Source: Roseiarcus sp963782255
Lineage (GTDB): Bacteria > Pseudomonadota > Alphaproteobacteria > Rhizobiales > Beijerinckiaceae
Length of the DNA: 64,000 nucleotides
Reading direction: 5' to 3'
Assembly (NCBI GenBank): GCA_963782255.1
Contig: CAWAIS010000001.1
Coordinates: forward strand, 1 to 64,000
A program made the translations under genes and the position numbers. The notes under the pieces are model-generated. The model had not been told where the DNA came from. It made no database searches and saw nothing but the letters and a program-made list of their open reading frames with translations. Shown one piece after another: positions 33,098 to 41,519 of the stretch. Within the stretch, counting starts at the first letter, position 1, and each line of letters starts with the position of its first letter.

Positions 33098-33865
33098 CTA
33101 TTTTGGCGGGAGTGCCTTGAGGTATTTTACCACATACTCCGTAAATATCATTGAGCCTTCGTAAGTGAGATGCGTACCATCTACGAAGTATTTCTTGTCC
33201 GCGCCGTCCCGTAATCGAGGATCTGCGGCAACGTCTAAAACAGCATCGCAAATGCCATCATTGATGCAATGCTGTCTTATTCTCTGATTTACCGCGTCAA
33301 TGTCAGACATTAAATTTCTATCGTATGATTCCCTCGTTGATTCTGGCGTCATTGTGATATCGACGAACGACGCCCCCGCCTTGTGAACCTTTATTGCATA
33401 AGCTTTTAAGGCTGCATAGGCGGCGTTCTGTGCCACCGTCCCGCCAGCACCTTGGTTTAAGCCGCAAAAATAGAGCATGTTTCCGGGCTCCCCGCCGTTA
33501 AACACAATAATACGCGTTGCTCCTGCCATTTTTGCCCGTTTAATTGTTGGAGCGATCCTTGCGTCAAAATCATCTATTTGCGTAGTTCTTGGGTAGCCAT
33601 GCTTATCTGCGGGCGTTGTAGCCAATTCCCGCGTTGAAATCGCCATATTAAAACCTATCCAAGAAGGATCATTCAATTGCCACATTGTGTCAGAGGGAAA
33701 GTCAGTTCCGTCTGGAAAAGTAAAATTCGGTTGCATGGCATGGGCATTCGAAGGAAAGCCGGACACAATAGAATCGCCATCAAAGATGATGTAATTTTTC
33801 TGACCGTTAGCCCACGCCGGAGTGTTCACAAGGAATATAAAAAACAAAAACATGATTGGTTTCAT
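33098..33865 (-). CDS. secreted SGNH/GDSL-type hydrolase
   Basis: A 255-residue exported protein. The signal peptide is MKPIMFLFFIFLVNTPAWAN with the cut after AWA. SGNH block I is IIFDGDSIVSGF with the catalytic Ser, block III is represented by RIIVFNGGEPGN, and block V is KKYFVDGTHLTYEGS with the Asp-x-x-His pair. Such enzymes remove acetyl or acyl groups from polysaccharides or cell wall. It converges on the acyltransferase genes, so opposing addition and removal of glycan acetyl groups is plausible. Confidence 0.75.
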   Translation of the reverse strand: MKPIMFLFFIFLVNTPAWANGQKNYIIFDGDSIVSGFPSNAHAMQPNFTFPDGTDFPSDTMWQLNDPSWIGFNMAISTRELATTPADKHGYPRTTQIDDFDARIAPTIKRAKMAGATRIIVFNGGEPGNMLYFCGLNQGAGGTVAQNAAYAALKAYAIKVHKAGASFVDITMTPESTRESYDRNLMSDIDAVNQRIRQHCINDGICDAVLDVAADPRLRDGADKKYFVDGTHLTYEGSMIFTEYVVKYLKALPPK

Positions 33866-34128
33866 CTTGTGGTCTTTTGTCCCCGCTCCCTCTGTCATTA
33901 AATCTCGTTGCATTCTACGTAAGATTAACACGCAGAAAAAGGTATTTCAGGGGTTTTTGCCGCGCCGTCCAACGCCGCGCCTGCCTGCACCGCTCAAAAG
34001 GGAACCCTTTCGAGCGGTCAAAGTCGGCTCCGCAAGCCGTTGACAAATCGCGATCTGGACGGCGCAAAAAGGTGCGCGCATAATTTCGGGCATGAAAAAT
34101 CGGCTCAGCGTCAGAAATAGGTCCCGTT

Positions 34129-34485
34129 ATGCGCTACGCGATAATGTTGTTAGCTGCCACGGCACTCCCGCCTGTTGCAAAGGCAGCAGACCGGCTGCCG
34201 CTGGCTCATGGTATCTTCGTCGAGAGTAATACGGCATGTAAGGGGGCCTCCAATGTGGCTACCATGGCGTATTGGGGCGGGAATAATGGCCTGAATATTT
34301 CTCAGGCTGGCTGCACAATTAAGCAGATGACCCGGAAAGGTTCTATTTACACACTGACCCGTAGCTGCTCTGGCCCGCACCAAGACAAGACTGAAGATAC
34401 CGTCGAGGTCGTCATCACAAACCCCAAGACATTTTCCCTAGATGGGATTTCTTACCGCTGGTGCGGAATGAAAGTCGAGTTTTAG
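34129..34485 (+). CDS. small secreted protein
   Basis: A 118-residue protein with a clear signal peptide (MRYAIMLLAATALPPVAKAA). The mature part has four cysteines (SNTACKGA, SQAGCTIKQ, TRSCSGPH, YRWCGMKV) that could form two disulfides. The fold is probably small and beta-rich. Unknown family. Periplasmic or secreted location is inferred from the signal. Confidence 0.65.
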   Translation: MRYAIMLLAATALPPVAKAADRLPLAHGIFVESNTACKGASNVATMAYWGGNNGLNISQAGCTIKQMTRKGSIYTLTRSCSGPHQDKTEDTVEVVITNPKTFSLDGISYRWCGMKVEF

Positions 34486-34586
34486 GTGTAGAAGACATGG
34501 TGGAAGTCGAAGCGTCCTTCATGTAGCCATGCGAGTGACATACAGCGAAGGTCGTTTTTAAAATGCCGATTTTCGCGCCGCCGCGC

Positions 34587-34997
34587 TCAGAAGACGGACT
34601 GTCGTCCGCGTGACAAAAAGAAGCCGTGCCCATCGCCGTTTCGGCACTCCAGCCCGCTCTTCGACGATACGCAGATCACGCCGCCAAACGTCCAGGTCCT
34701 CCCGTACACCAGTACCTGGACGCCGCCGTCGAGCGTAAGCGGTCCGCCGCATGCAGCCTTTACACCACCGCGTCCGCCCAACTCAAATGTATATCCCCAC
34801 TCGCTGTTGCATCCCGGTGGAGGTGGCGTCGTCGGTGGGCCGGAGCGCTCAAGGATCGTGCATACAATATCGCTCGGCTGTCCGTTGTGCACGTCGGCGG
34901 TGCATCGAATATTGCCCGAGGGCATTTGGAACGGATCGACGTCCGCAAGCGCCGGGGCAATCGTTATAAAAATTGCAAGGACGGAGAAGCCTCGCAT
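34587..34997 (-). CDS. secreted DUF6636-like protein
   Basis: A 136-residue exported protein. Signal peptide MRGFSVLAIFITIAPALAD, then FQMPSGNIRCTADV, CNSEWGYTFELGGRGGVKAA, YGRTWTFGGVICVSSKSGLE and CRNGDGHGFFLSRGRQ. The opening MPSGNIxC and closing GxECRNxxGHGF match the DUF6636 pattern as I remember it. Function unknown. Start 34997 places the signal peptide correctly. Confidence 0.7.
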   Translation of the reverse strand: MRGFSVLAIFITIAPALADVDPFQMPSGNIRCTADVHNGQPSDIVCTILERSGPPTTPPPPGCNSEWGYTFELGGRGGVKAACGGPLTLDGGVQVLVYGRTWTFGGVICVSSKSGLECRNGDGHGFFLSRGRQSVF

Positions 34998-35063
34998 AGA
35001 CCATCCCCTCCAGTGATGACATCGCATGTTTCCATGAACATGCCGCTTAGTGAAAGTCGATTA

Positions 35064-35357
35064 TCACACTTCCCCGAACGTGCGCTTGGGAAGCGGCGGG
35101 GCAGGATCGCGCCCCATGACGGAATTCCAGTAAGCCCATGAACGCGGACGGATGATGCCGGGCGGGGCCTTGTCGAGCGCCTCCCGGAAATCCTCATCCG
35201 ACACGTAGCGGCGCAGCGCCGTCATGTCGTCGCGTGAGGCGTTCATGGCATAGGCCATGAAGCGGATCGGGTCTTCGAGCGCTTCGGCGGGTTCCTCGAA
35301 CCAGACAACGCGGCGGGCAATCGCTTCGGTTTCGGGATTGAGCGGGATCGGTTTCAT
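35064..35357 (-). CDS. small hypothetical protein coupled to resolvase
   Basis: A 97-residue acidic helical protein (ETEAIARRVVWFEEPAEALE, PIRFMAYAMNASRDDMTALR). Its start overlaps the end of the resolvase gene by four bases (ATGA), so it is co-translated with it. Similar short genes often accompany Tn3-type or plasmid resolvases. Function unknown. Confidence 0.6.
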   Translation of the reverse strand: MKPIPLNPETEAIARRVVWFEEPAEALEDPIRFMAYAMNASRDDMTALRRYVSDEDFREALDKAPPGIIRPRSWAYWNSVMGRDPAPPLPKRTFGEV

Positions 35358-35914
35358 TGGTTGGCCCCGCGCTTCAAAGCTTTGTGCAGAGTGACGCGGT
35401 GAACGCCTATGATCTTCGCCATGCCGGAAACCGATTGCTGGCCGCTGTCGATCATCTGCCGGGCGTGGCGGATTTTCTCCGGGGTGAGGTCTGCCGGTCG
35501 CCCCAGATGCTTTCCTCGCCTCCGGGCGGCGTCAATCCCGGCCCGGCTGCGCTCGGCGTTCAACCGGCGCTCGAACTGCGCCAGTGCTCCCATGACGTGA
35601 AACAGCAATTCCCCTCCGGCTGTGGTCGTGTCCATAGCCTCGGTAATCGACTGGAAGCCCGCCCCGGACGCGGCAAGGTCGTTCACGGTCTTGACAAGGT
35701 GGGGCATGGATCGGCCCAGCCTGTCGAGCCTCCACACGGTCAGCACGTCCCCCGGCTGCAAGGCGGCAAGGGCGGCGTCAAGACCGGGGCGCTTCTCTGC
35801 CGCGCCGGAAACATGATCCTGAAACACCTTGTCGCAGCCTGCGGCCTGTAGCGCGTCCAGTTGCAGGCTCAAATTCTGGTCGTCGGTTGAAACCCGCGCA
35901 TAGCCTATTTTCAT
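35354..35914 (-). CDS. small serine resolvase/invertase (Hin/Tn3 type)
   Basis: A 186-residue serine recombinase. The catalytic serine is in KIGYARVSTDDQNLSLQLDA. LTVWRLDRLGRSMPHLVKTV is the conserved active-site helix, AQFERRLNAERSRAG the dimer helix E, and a C-terminal helix-turn-helix follows (GMAKIIGVHRVTLHKAL). Intact length. It would resolve cointegrates or multimers or invert a segment. Direct repeats lie just upstream of the gene (35923-36018). Confidence 0.93.
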   Translation of the reverse strand: MKIGYARVSTDDQNLSLQLDALQAAGCDKVFQDHVSGAAEKRPGLDAALAALQPGDVLTVWRLDRLGRSMPHLVKTVNDLAASGAGFQSITEAMDTTTAGGELLFHVMGALAQFERRLNAERSRAGIDAARRRGKHLGRPADLTPEKIRHARQMIDSGQQSVSGMAKIIGVHRVTLHKALKRGANQ

Positions 35915-35922
35915 GGAAATTC

Positions 35923-36018
35923 TTTCGCTACAGGGTTTCGCTACAGACGAGGTCCAAAAAAAGCAACGGGTTAGCGTTGCTTTTTTCAGTGTAGCAAAAG
36001 GGAAGGGTTTCGCAACAG
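35923..36018. repeat. repeats upstream of resolvase (candidate res/operator)
   Basis: TTTCGCTACAG occurs at 35923-35933 and 35936-35946, a near copy TTTCGCAACAG at 36008-36018, and an inverted relative (GTGTAGCAAAAG) near 35989. Multiple recombinase subsites directly upstream of the gene are the usual res-site layout. A bidirectional hairpin terminator lies between them. Confidence 0.45.
35956..35986. terminator. bidirectional hairpin terminator
   Basis: A7-GCAACG-GGTTAG-CGTTGC-T6: a 6-bp GC-containing stem flanked by A and T tracts on both sides, so it can act on either strand. Confidence 0.65.
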
Positions 36019-36100
36019 TTATGCGCCTGCTTTCTGCACCAAAAAAGCCGCGTCAGATCAACGGGCTTTTTCCGGTGCAAAATTCTTGAATTTTGCACCG

Positions 36101-36616
36101 CTACGGCGGGGCGATCTTTTTGCCGTCCTTCCACCATTCCTCGCGGGTGACTTTGCCGGTCGTGGCGTCGCGCTCGATGACGGCGGGGCCGTCGATGCGG
36201 TGCTGCTCGCCGTCCTTCCACCACTCCTCACGGGTGACGCTGCCGGTCGTGTAGTCGCGCTCGATCAAGGCAGGACCATCGGCGCGGTCCAGTTTACCGT
36301 CTTTGCACCACGCCTCGGAATCGACGATGCCAGTTCCGGCGTAGCGCTCGATAACGGCGGGGCCATCGGCGCGGTCCTCCTTGCCGTTCTTCCGCCATGC
36401 CTCGAAAGTGACGATGCCGGTTGCGACATCGCGCAGGATGAAGGCGGGGCCGTCGATGCGGTGCTGCTCGCCGTCCTTCCACCATGTCTCGCGGAAGACG
36501 ATGCCGGTCGCGGGATCGGTGAATTTAATCGTGCGCTCTTCCGGTTTTAAATCGCTCAAATAAAGACAGCCTGCCTGATTGTGTTCAATCACTCCTCGCA
36601 GGCTATAGACAGTCAA
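36101..36616 (-). CDS. tandem-repeat protein (WWKDG...DGPA repeats)
   Basis: A 171-residue protein made of about five units of roughly 31 residues. Each has W(W/R/C)K(D/N)G near the front, HRIDGPA or DRADGPA in the middle, and IERDxTTGxVTxE at the end. Positions are about residues 35, 66, 97, 128 and 159. The repeats are visible in DNA too. Similar E-W-x-x-G-x-x-H-R-x-D-G-P-A units occur in phage and giant-virus proteins with no agreed function. The TTG at 36616 is one possible start; GTG at 36592 is another. No signal peptide. Confidence 0.65.
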   Translation of the reverse strand: MTVYSLRGVIEHNQAGCLYLSDLKPEERTIKFTDPATGIVFRETWWKDGEQHRIDGPAFILRDVATGIVTFEAWRKNGKEDRADGPAVIERYAGTGIVDSEAWCKDGKLDRADGPALIERDYTTGSVTREEWWKDGEQHRIDGPAVIERDATTGKVTREEWWKDGKKIAPP

Positions 36617-36784
36617 CGATCAACGCAAATTCTTGGCTGTATTTTCCACATTGGACATTATCACATCGCGTTCCTGTGCCGGATGCGAAAGTCCGCCGCC
36701 CTCTCCCCTCATTTTTTACTCTTGATAACAGAGTTTATCGGTATGATCCGTCCGGAAATCACCTGTCCCGAAGCCCGACCCCCG

Positions 36785-37597
36785 CTACCCCAAGGCACGA
36801 CCTATTGCGACCGAGCAGAAAACAATGACGGCTGCGACTAGCCCGATGGCGTCTAACGGATGATATCGCCCGCGGCTAAGAAACCATTGCGCTCGTTCCG
36901 CCGCAATCAAAATAAGGTTTGTAGCCCGAACGAATAACACCGAGACGGCAAAAAGCGGCAGCCAGAGGTGGACAGCAAGAGCGCCATATACGTTAGTTAC
37001 GTTTCTTGCGAAACTCCGCCAGTCGTGAATACCCCATACGACGCGCAACTCAACGTAGCCCTTCAGCAGCCACATCTGTATATAAGCGAGAATGCCTACG
37101 ACAATCGTGCCGAACAACGGGGCTACGAGTAGGGTTACGAATGGCCTTTCTCCCGCGTTTTTTAAAAACGCCCTCACCACGAACAGTGATATATAATCAG
37201 ATATTATGTTTATACTTAACGCTATGCATATGACCTTTACTGCCGGCCAAATCAGATCGTCTGCTTCGGTCGTAAGAAGAACTTTCAGTAAGACTCCAAT
37301 GAGGCCCGGAAATTCATATAACACTATTGATGTGGACAGAATAGAAACGCCTGCAGAGCGAAAGAATGAATTAACGCTGAGCAGCGAGCGTCCGTAAATA
37401 CTATCAAATATTTCGACAATTGCTTTTGCGACAGAGGCGGCGTTGTAATGTAACGGTTGTAGCCATGAAGATAGTGCCGCCTTTGCTTGGCCAGAGGCGC
37501 GTTTGTCGAGCCAATGAAACAGCCAATACGTCGCGGCTGCATATAAGAACGGCGTACTTAAACCAATTACCTTGAGAGCCTGCGAGAAATATGCCAT
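36785..37597 (-). CDS. multi-pass membrane protein
   Basis: A 270-residue integral membrane protein with about six hydrophobic segments: VIGLSTPFLYAAATYWLFHW, GVSILSTSIVLYEFPGLIGV, PAVKVICIALSINIISDYIS, FVTLLVAPLFGTIVVGILAY, AVHLWLPLFAVSVLFVRATN and AIGLVAAVIVFCSVAIGRAL. No transporter signature is seen. AT-richer codons match the cargo region. Function unknown. Confidence 0.7.
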   Translation of the reverse strand: MAYFSQALKVIGLSTPFLYAAATYWLFHWLDKRASGQAKAALSSWLQPLHYNAASVAKAIVEIFDSIYGRSLLSVNSFFRSAGVSILSTSIVLYEFPGLIGVLLKVLLTTEADDLIWPAVKVICIALSINIISDYISLFVVRAFLKNAGERPFVTLLVAPLFGTIVVGILAYIQMWLLKGYVELRVVWGIHDWRSFARNVTNVYGALAVHLWLPLFAVSVLFVRATNLILIAAERAQWFLSRGRYHPLDAIGLVAAVIVFCSVAIGRALG

Positions 37598-37678
37598 GAG
37601 CCCCCCACTGATCGCGCGTATGTTCAGCTTGGAGCTGATCAGGGTGCTTAACGCAGCCTTGCGATAAGCCTCATAATG

Positions 37679-38668
37679 TCAAATCGCGATTCTCTCGACC
37701 TCATCAAGAGTAATCTCATCGCCCGTGCGATCATACAGCTTGGTCGTGCGCGGGCTCTCGTGCGCGGCCATGGCTTGCGCGTTCTCGAGCGTCCCGCCAG
37801 CCTCGAGGTACGCCGTGATCCCCGTGGCGCGGAAGGTATGGCAACCGATGCGGACGCGCGTGCCAAGATCGGCGGCGCGGCGCTGGACCATGCGCCAGGC
37901 ATCGACGCGGTTCATCGGGTTTTCGGTTAGTGCGCCGGTGCGGCCGGCGGCGGAGCGGAACAGGGGAGCCTTGCCGTCCTCGCCGATGCCGGCTACCTTG
38001 ATGTAGGCGTCAAGGTAGGCTTCGAGATTGTGATGCGCCGGCATTTCGTGGCGCTTGCCGCCTTTCTCATGCAGGCGAACCCACCAGCGCTTGCCCTTGG
38101 GGTAGTAGTCCTCGACACGCATGGCGACGGCCGCGCCGATGCGGGCAAAGGCGAACGTCATCACGGAAATCAGCGCCCGATCGCGGAGGCCGACCAGGGT
38201 TGACGTGTCGATGCTGTCCAGCAGCTCGCGGGCCTGTTCGCCGGTCAGCACCGTCGTCTTGCCGGTTTTGACGACGTGTTTCGGGCCGCGCACCGAGTGC
38301 GCCGGATTGGTGGCGACGACCTGGCCGGTGACCAGCCAGTCGAACAGCATGCGGATGGCGGCCAGGTGCTGCTTGACCGTGGGCTTCTCGAACTCCTTCC
38401 CAAGACCCTCGACATAGGCGGCGACGTGCAGCGGCTCGATATCGACAATCTCGCCGATCTTGTGATGATCGCACCAGGCGAAGAACCGGACGGCAGCCCG
38501 GTAATAGGCCAGGCGGGTATTTTTGTTGCGGATGGTGGCGGCGAAGAACTCGAGGAAGCGGCGGGCGGCCTGGTCCCCGGCGGCGGCGATCACGCGCGGC
38601 ACCAGGATGCCATCGCGGGTCGCGACAGCCAGGGTTTTGGGCGGCGGGATTATGACCTCTTGCTTCAT
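37679..38668 (-). CDS. tyrosine recombinase (XerC/D-like integrase)
   Basis: A 329-residue phage-integrase-family enzyme. The core-binding domain is SAM-like (NKNTRLAYYRAAVRFFAWCD). The catalytic domain has Arg I in ISVMTFAFARIGAAVAMRVE, the HxFR box CHTFRATGITAYLEAGG, and the final His and Tyr in MAAHESPRTTKLYDRTGDE. It is complete and without frameshift. The start at 38668 follows a weak ribosome site. It is the second integrase in the window and may have brought in either the flanking cargo or the TIR cluster. Confidence 0.93.
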   Translation of the reverse strand: MKQEVIIPPPKTLAVATRDGILVPRVIAAAGDQAARRFLEFFAATIRNKNTRLAYYRAAVRFFAWCDHHKIGEIVDIEPLHVAAYVEGLGKEFEKPTVKQHLAAIRMLFDWLVTGQVVATNPAHSVRGPKHVVKTGKTTVLTGEQARELLDSIDTSTLVGLRDRALISVMTFAFARIGAAVAMRVEDYYPKGKRWWVRLHEKGGKRHEMPAHHNLEAYLDAYIKVAGIGEDGKAPLFRSAAGRTGALTENPMNRVDAWRMVQRRAADLGTRVRIGCHTFRATGITAYLEAGGTLENAQAMAAHESPRTTKLYDRTGDEITLDEVERIAI

Positions 38669-38972
38669 GCTAATTACTGTAACATAACGTCCTTTATGTT
38701 GCACTATCTTTCGAGCCTCGTTGTCGACAGCGGCGATCCTCAAAGCGGACGTTTAGCGTAACCGACACCGGCACCTTCGCGCCAAGGCGCAAGAGCTCAA
38801 GTGCTAGTGACAGACACCAACCACTTTTGGTATTATCCCCCCAAGAGGAAGTGCAGCATCGGCCTTGCAGACAGGCGCGAGCCGCCTGGCTAAGTGTAAC
38901 GGCTTGCAATCATCCGCGCACGGGCTCGCAATCATCGGCGGGTCCGGCTCACGCTACCCACAGGGGGACGAG
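38669..38972. other. intergenic region between integrase and TIR-like gene
   Basis: 304 bases with divergent promoters expected. GTAACATAACG near 38683 and TTTTGGTATTATCCCC near 38825 are promoter-like. No attachment-site repeat could be identified by eye. Confidence 0.35.
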
Positions 38973-39575
38973 TTGCCACGAAGGACCTTCTTCTCGTTCC
39001 ACTACAAGCCTGACGTCTGGCGCGCGTGGAACGTCCGAAACTGTTGGGTGCTCAAGCCTGAAGAGGAGGAGAGCGTCGGCTTCTTCGACAGTAGTGTATT
39101 CGAGGCGTCCCAAAAGGAGAGTGATGATGCGCTCAAAACCTTCCTCCGCAAGGGGTTGAACAACACTTCAGTGACTTGCGTCTTGGCGGGGACGGGAACG
39201 TGGAGCCGCCGATGGGTCAGGTACGAGATCGCCCGGAGCATTCTAAAAGGAAATGGCTTGCTGACGGTCTTCATCCATGGGGTGAAAAACAACGCCCAAG
39301 AAGTGGCGGAAAAAGGCGCGGACCCATTGGCGCAGATGGGACTTTACAAGACCGACAATGGAATCTTCCTCGCAGAGTGGAGCGGCGGCAAATGGACTAA
39401 GTACGCCGACTATACGCTCGCTATAGCGGAGTCTGACCTTTGGTTCTCCCCGCCTACGAGCAACAACGTCGATCAGCTTTCCAATCACTGCATGAGTTAT
39501 GACTTTACAGCGCAAAATGGGCGCGAAAACATCGGCGGTTGGATCGAGACGGCGGCCGGGCTCGCGGGACGCTGA
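38973..39575 (+). CDS. ThsB-like TIR-fold protein (DUF1863/MTH538 type), copy 1
   Basis: A 200-residue protein of the ThsB family, the NAD-derived signal synthases of Thoeris defence. RRTFFSFHYKPDVWRAWNVR is the strand-1 signature, SVFEASQKESDDALKTFLRK follows, and CVLAGTGTWSRRWVRYEIAR contains the W-x-x-Y-E Glu expected at the NAD-processing site. LLTVFIHGVKNN ends the core. A C-terminal extension (about 80 residues, ADYTLAIAESDLWFSPPTSN) lies beyond it. A TTG start at 38973 after GGGGGACG fits the domain start better than the ATG 108 bases upstream. It is transcribed toward the SLOG/TIR genes, which come the other way. Confidence 0.8.
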   Translation: MPRRTFFSFHYKPDVWRAWNVRNCWVLKPEEEESVGFFDSSVFEASQKESDDALKTFLRKGLNNTSVTCVLAGTGTWSRRWVRYEIARSILKGNGLLTVFIHGVKNNAQEVAEKGADPLAQMGLYKTDNGIFLAEWSGGKWTKYADYTLAIAESDLWFSPPTSNNVDQLSNHCMSYDFTAQNGRENIGGWIETAAGLAGR

Positions 39576-39605
39576 AGGAGCGACGGTCGTAAGGCGAATG
39601 CCGTA

Positions 39606-40280
39606 TCAGGTATTTATGCTCGGCGTAGACGACCCCCTCCGCCGCCCGGGAGTGCCAACCAGACGCGAACCTACGAGACTTCTCATCAGCGAGATGTAGC
39701 TAAGCTCGTGTTGAAGTTCGGGGTGATGACTTCTTATCGTTAAATCTGCGTTGAAAAGGATTGCTGCCGCCGCGCCGGTTGAGGCGATCGGATATGCCGG
39801 TACGCTCTTTTGAACGCGTTTAAACATTTCATATTCCTCTTCGACCCCCTCCATTCCACCGATGAAAATTCCGCAATTAAAGGAACCGCTCAGCATCGTC
39901 TCTCTCATATGGACGAGGCTTCTTTGCTTATCGCCTTCCACTGCATCGGTCAAAATTACCCGCTCAAAAGCTGCATTGTCGTCCGGAAACACACGATCAA
40001 AAAAACGGCTCTGAAACATTACCACCCTATCGCCGACGGGCATGCCGGCCTGAGCAATTTGAAGACGGATCATCGGCGATATCGCGGGATGACCGCCAAA
40101 TACCAGTTCAGCTTTTTGTTCGATAATGACGATCGTAAGCGCCCGCACGGCGTCTCGGATAGCAATGACATCGGCCGTATTGAAATAGGCAGCGTTCCGC
40201 GACGGCAGCGGAACGCTCGCTGACAAGAATACCCTTCGCGCGGCGCGGCCTTTCACAGGGCTTTTAGGTTGCTTAGCCAT
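39606..40280 (-). CDS. stand-alone SLOG-domain protein (putative nucleotide-signal sensor)
   Basis: A 224-residue Rossmann-like protein. RRVFLSASVPLPSRNAAYFN begins the fold, VIAIRDAVRALTIVIIEQKA leads to the ligand loop ELVFGGHPAISPMIRLQIAQ, and the second half has ETMLSGSFNCGIFIGGMEGV and AYPIASTGAAAAILF. SLOG domains sense NAD-derived nucleotides, as in the C-terminal half of ThsA. Here the SLOG is not fused to SIR2 or a membrane effector. Its start lies 28 bases inside the end of the TIR gene, so the two are translationally coupled. Confidence 0.75.
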   Translation of the reverse strand: MAKQPKSPVKGRAARRVFLSASVPLPSRNAAYFNTADVIAIRDAVRALTIVIIEQKAELVFGGHPAISPMIRLQIAQAGMPVGDRVVMFQSRFFDRVFPDDNAAFERVILTDAVEGDKQRSLVHMRETMLSGSFNCGIFIGGMEGVEEEYEMFKRVQKSVPAYPIASTGAAAAILFNADLTIRSHHPELQHELSYISLMRSLVGSRLVGTPGRRRGSSTPSINT

Positions 40281-41498
40281 GCTCTCGCGTCCATGATGCT
40301 AATGCTTCGTGCGGCAGCGATATTGTCGTTCAGCCAGCCTAAGTGCTGAAGCCATCGGCTTCGGATGCCGGTCTGGTCGTAGAGTAAGACAGGCGACTGC
40401 GCGTACGTCTGGCCCAAACCCACATCCCGTTGGTGAAGGCGTTCCAGTGTTTCATATCGTTCGGAGTCAGGCACGCCGATCGTAGGCATAACCAGCACTC
40501 TATTGCCGCTAGGCGTCGACACAACCAGGGTGCGCTCTAGCGTCGTAAAAATGGTAAGCCCCTCCTTCCGTGCCTCAAGAGCAAATTCTCGCACGAGAAA
40601 CGCATGCCGAGCACCTACTGCTCTTGCCCGCAGACCTTCCACTTCATCGACAATTTCTCCAACGCACTTGTCCGTCAATTGTGCCGCCGGACCAAGCGTC
40701 GCTGTCGCAGCGAAGTCTTGAGCAGTGAGAGGATGGAACATGCTAAATGCCGCGGTCGCGCCTTCTGTTTGACCGGGCCACAACACTTGCAAAAGCTGGA
40801 TATTGGAGTTGTTCGCTCGCGCCAGCTCCTCCTCTGTCCACCGGCTCGCCAGGAATTCAGGAAAGTCAAGCAGAAGGGCGACATCGGTGTCGGCCAAGCG
40901 ATGCCACAGAAGCTCCTGGAATGGCTCACCGGGAGGTATAACGCCATGCGTATCAAGAAACACATCGAAGCCGGCGAGATCGAGAGCCTCGTAGAGCTGA
41001 GCGGCGACGCCGCTTGTCTCGGCGCGCCGGTAGCTGATGAAGAGGCGTCGCTTCTCCCTAAGCAGGCCGAAATCCTTCGAGGACACGAGACGCAAGGCGC
41101 TCGAAGTCAGCTCCGCACTCTGCCAGAGAGCAACCATTCAGATGAGCAATTTCCAGCGGTACGAAACCACTGAAATTCGCGAGGCTTTCCACGACAGGGA
41201 TTATCAAAACCCCGTCTCCAAGCATCTGATTTAGCATCGCTATCTCGGGCGCTGACAGCGAGGGCGATGCTACACACCCAAAATACACAGCCACCGCGAG
41301 CATTCGCCGATCGAGATCAGGACCAGGACTGGCCGGCGTCGAGGAAACAAGAAACTTTCTTGGGTTCACGCCGAGTCTATCGAACGCCTGACTTACGGCA
41401 TTCACCAACCGCACAGCGCTGGCGTTGACTTCGGCATTGCCCTTTTGCCCAAGGACAACCAACTGGTATTTGCCCGTGAGGGACAGCGGAACCGTCAT
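40253..41498 (-). pseudogene. two-domain TIR protein, one frameshift
   Basis: About 414 residues after repair. Domain 1 (residues about 1-145) is an unassigned Rossmann-like module: KYQLVVLGQKGNAEVNASAV, MLAVAVYFGCVASPSLSAPE, GDGVLIIPVVESLANFSGFV. Domain 2 is a TIR: RRLFISYRRAETSGVAAQLY, GFDVFLDTHGVIPPGEPFQE, and DFPEFLASRWTEEELARANN with the expected NADase Glu. A C-terminal half of about 130 residues follows (TIFTTLERTLVVSTPSGNRV). The break is at the AAA/TTT run near 41070; dropping one base joins LEGF to GLLREKRRLF. It may be a read error, since both parts are well preserved. It sits between ThsB-like copy 2 and the SLOG gene. Confidence 0.75.
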
Positions 41499-41519
41499 TC
41501 GCGGAACCTTTTCCCTGCT

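Noticed and set aside
36101..36540. Regular repeats considered as a CRISPR array
   Set aside because: Units are coding, about 93 bases, contiguous and without unique spacers; they encode a repeat protein.
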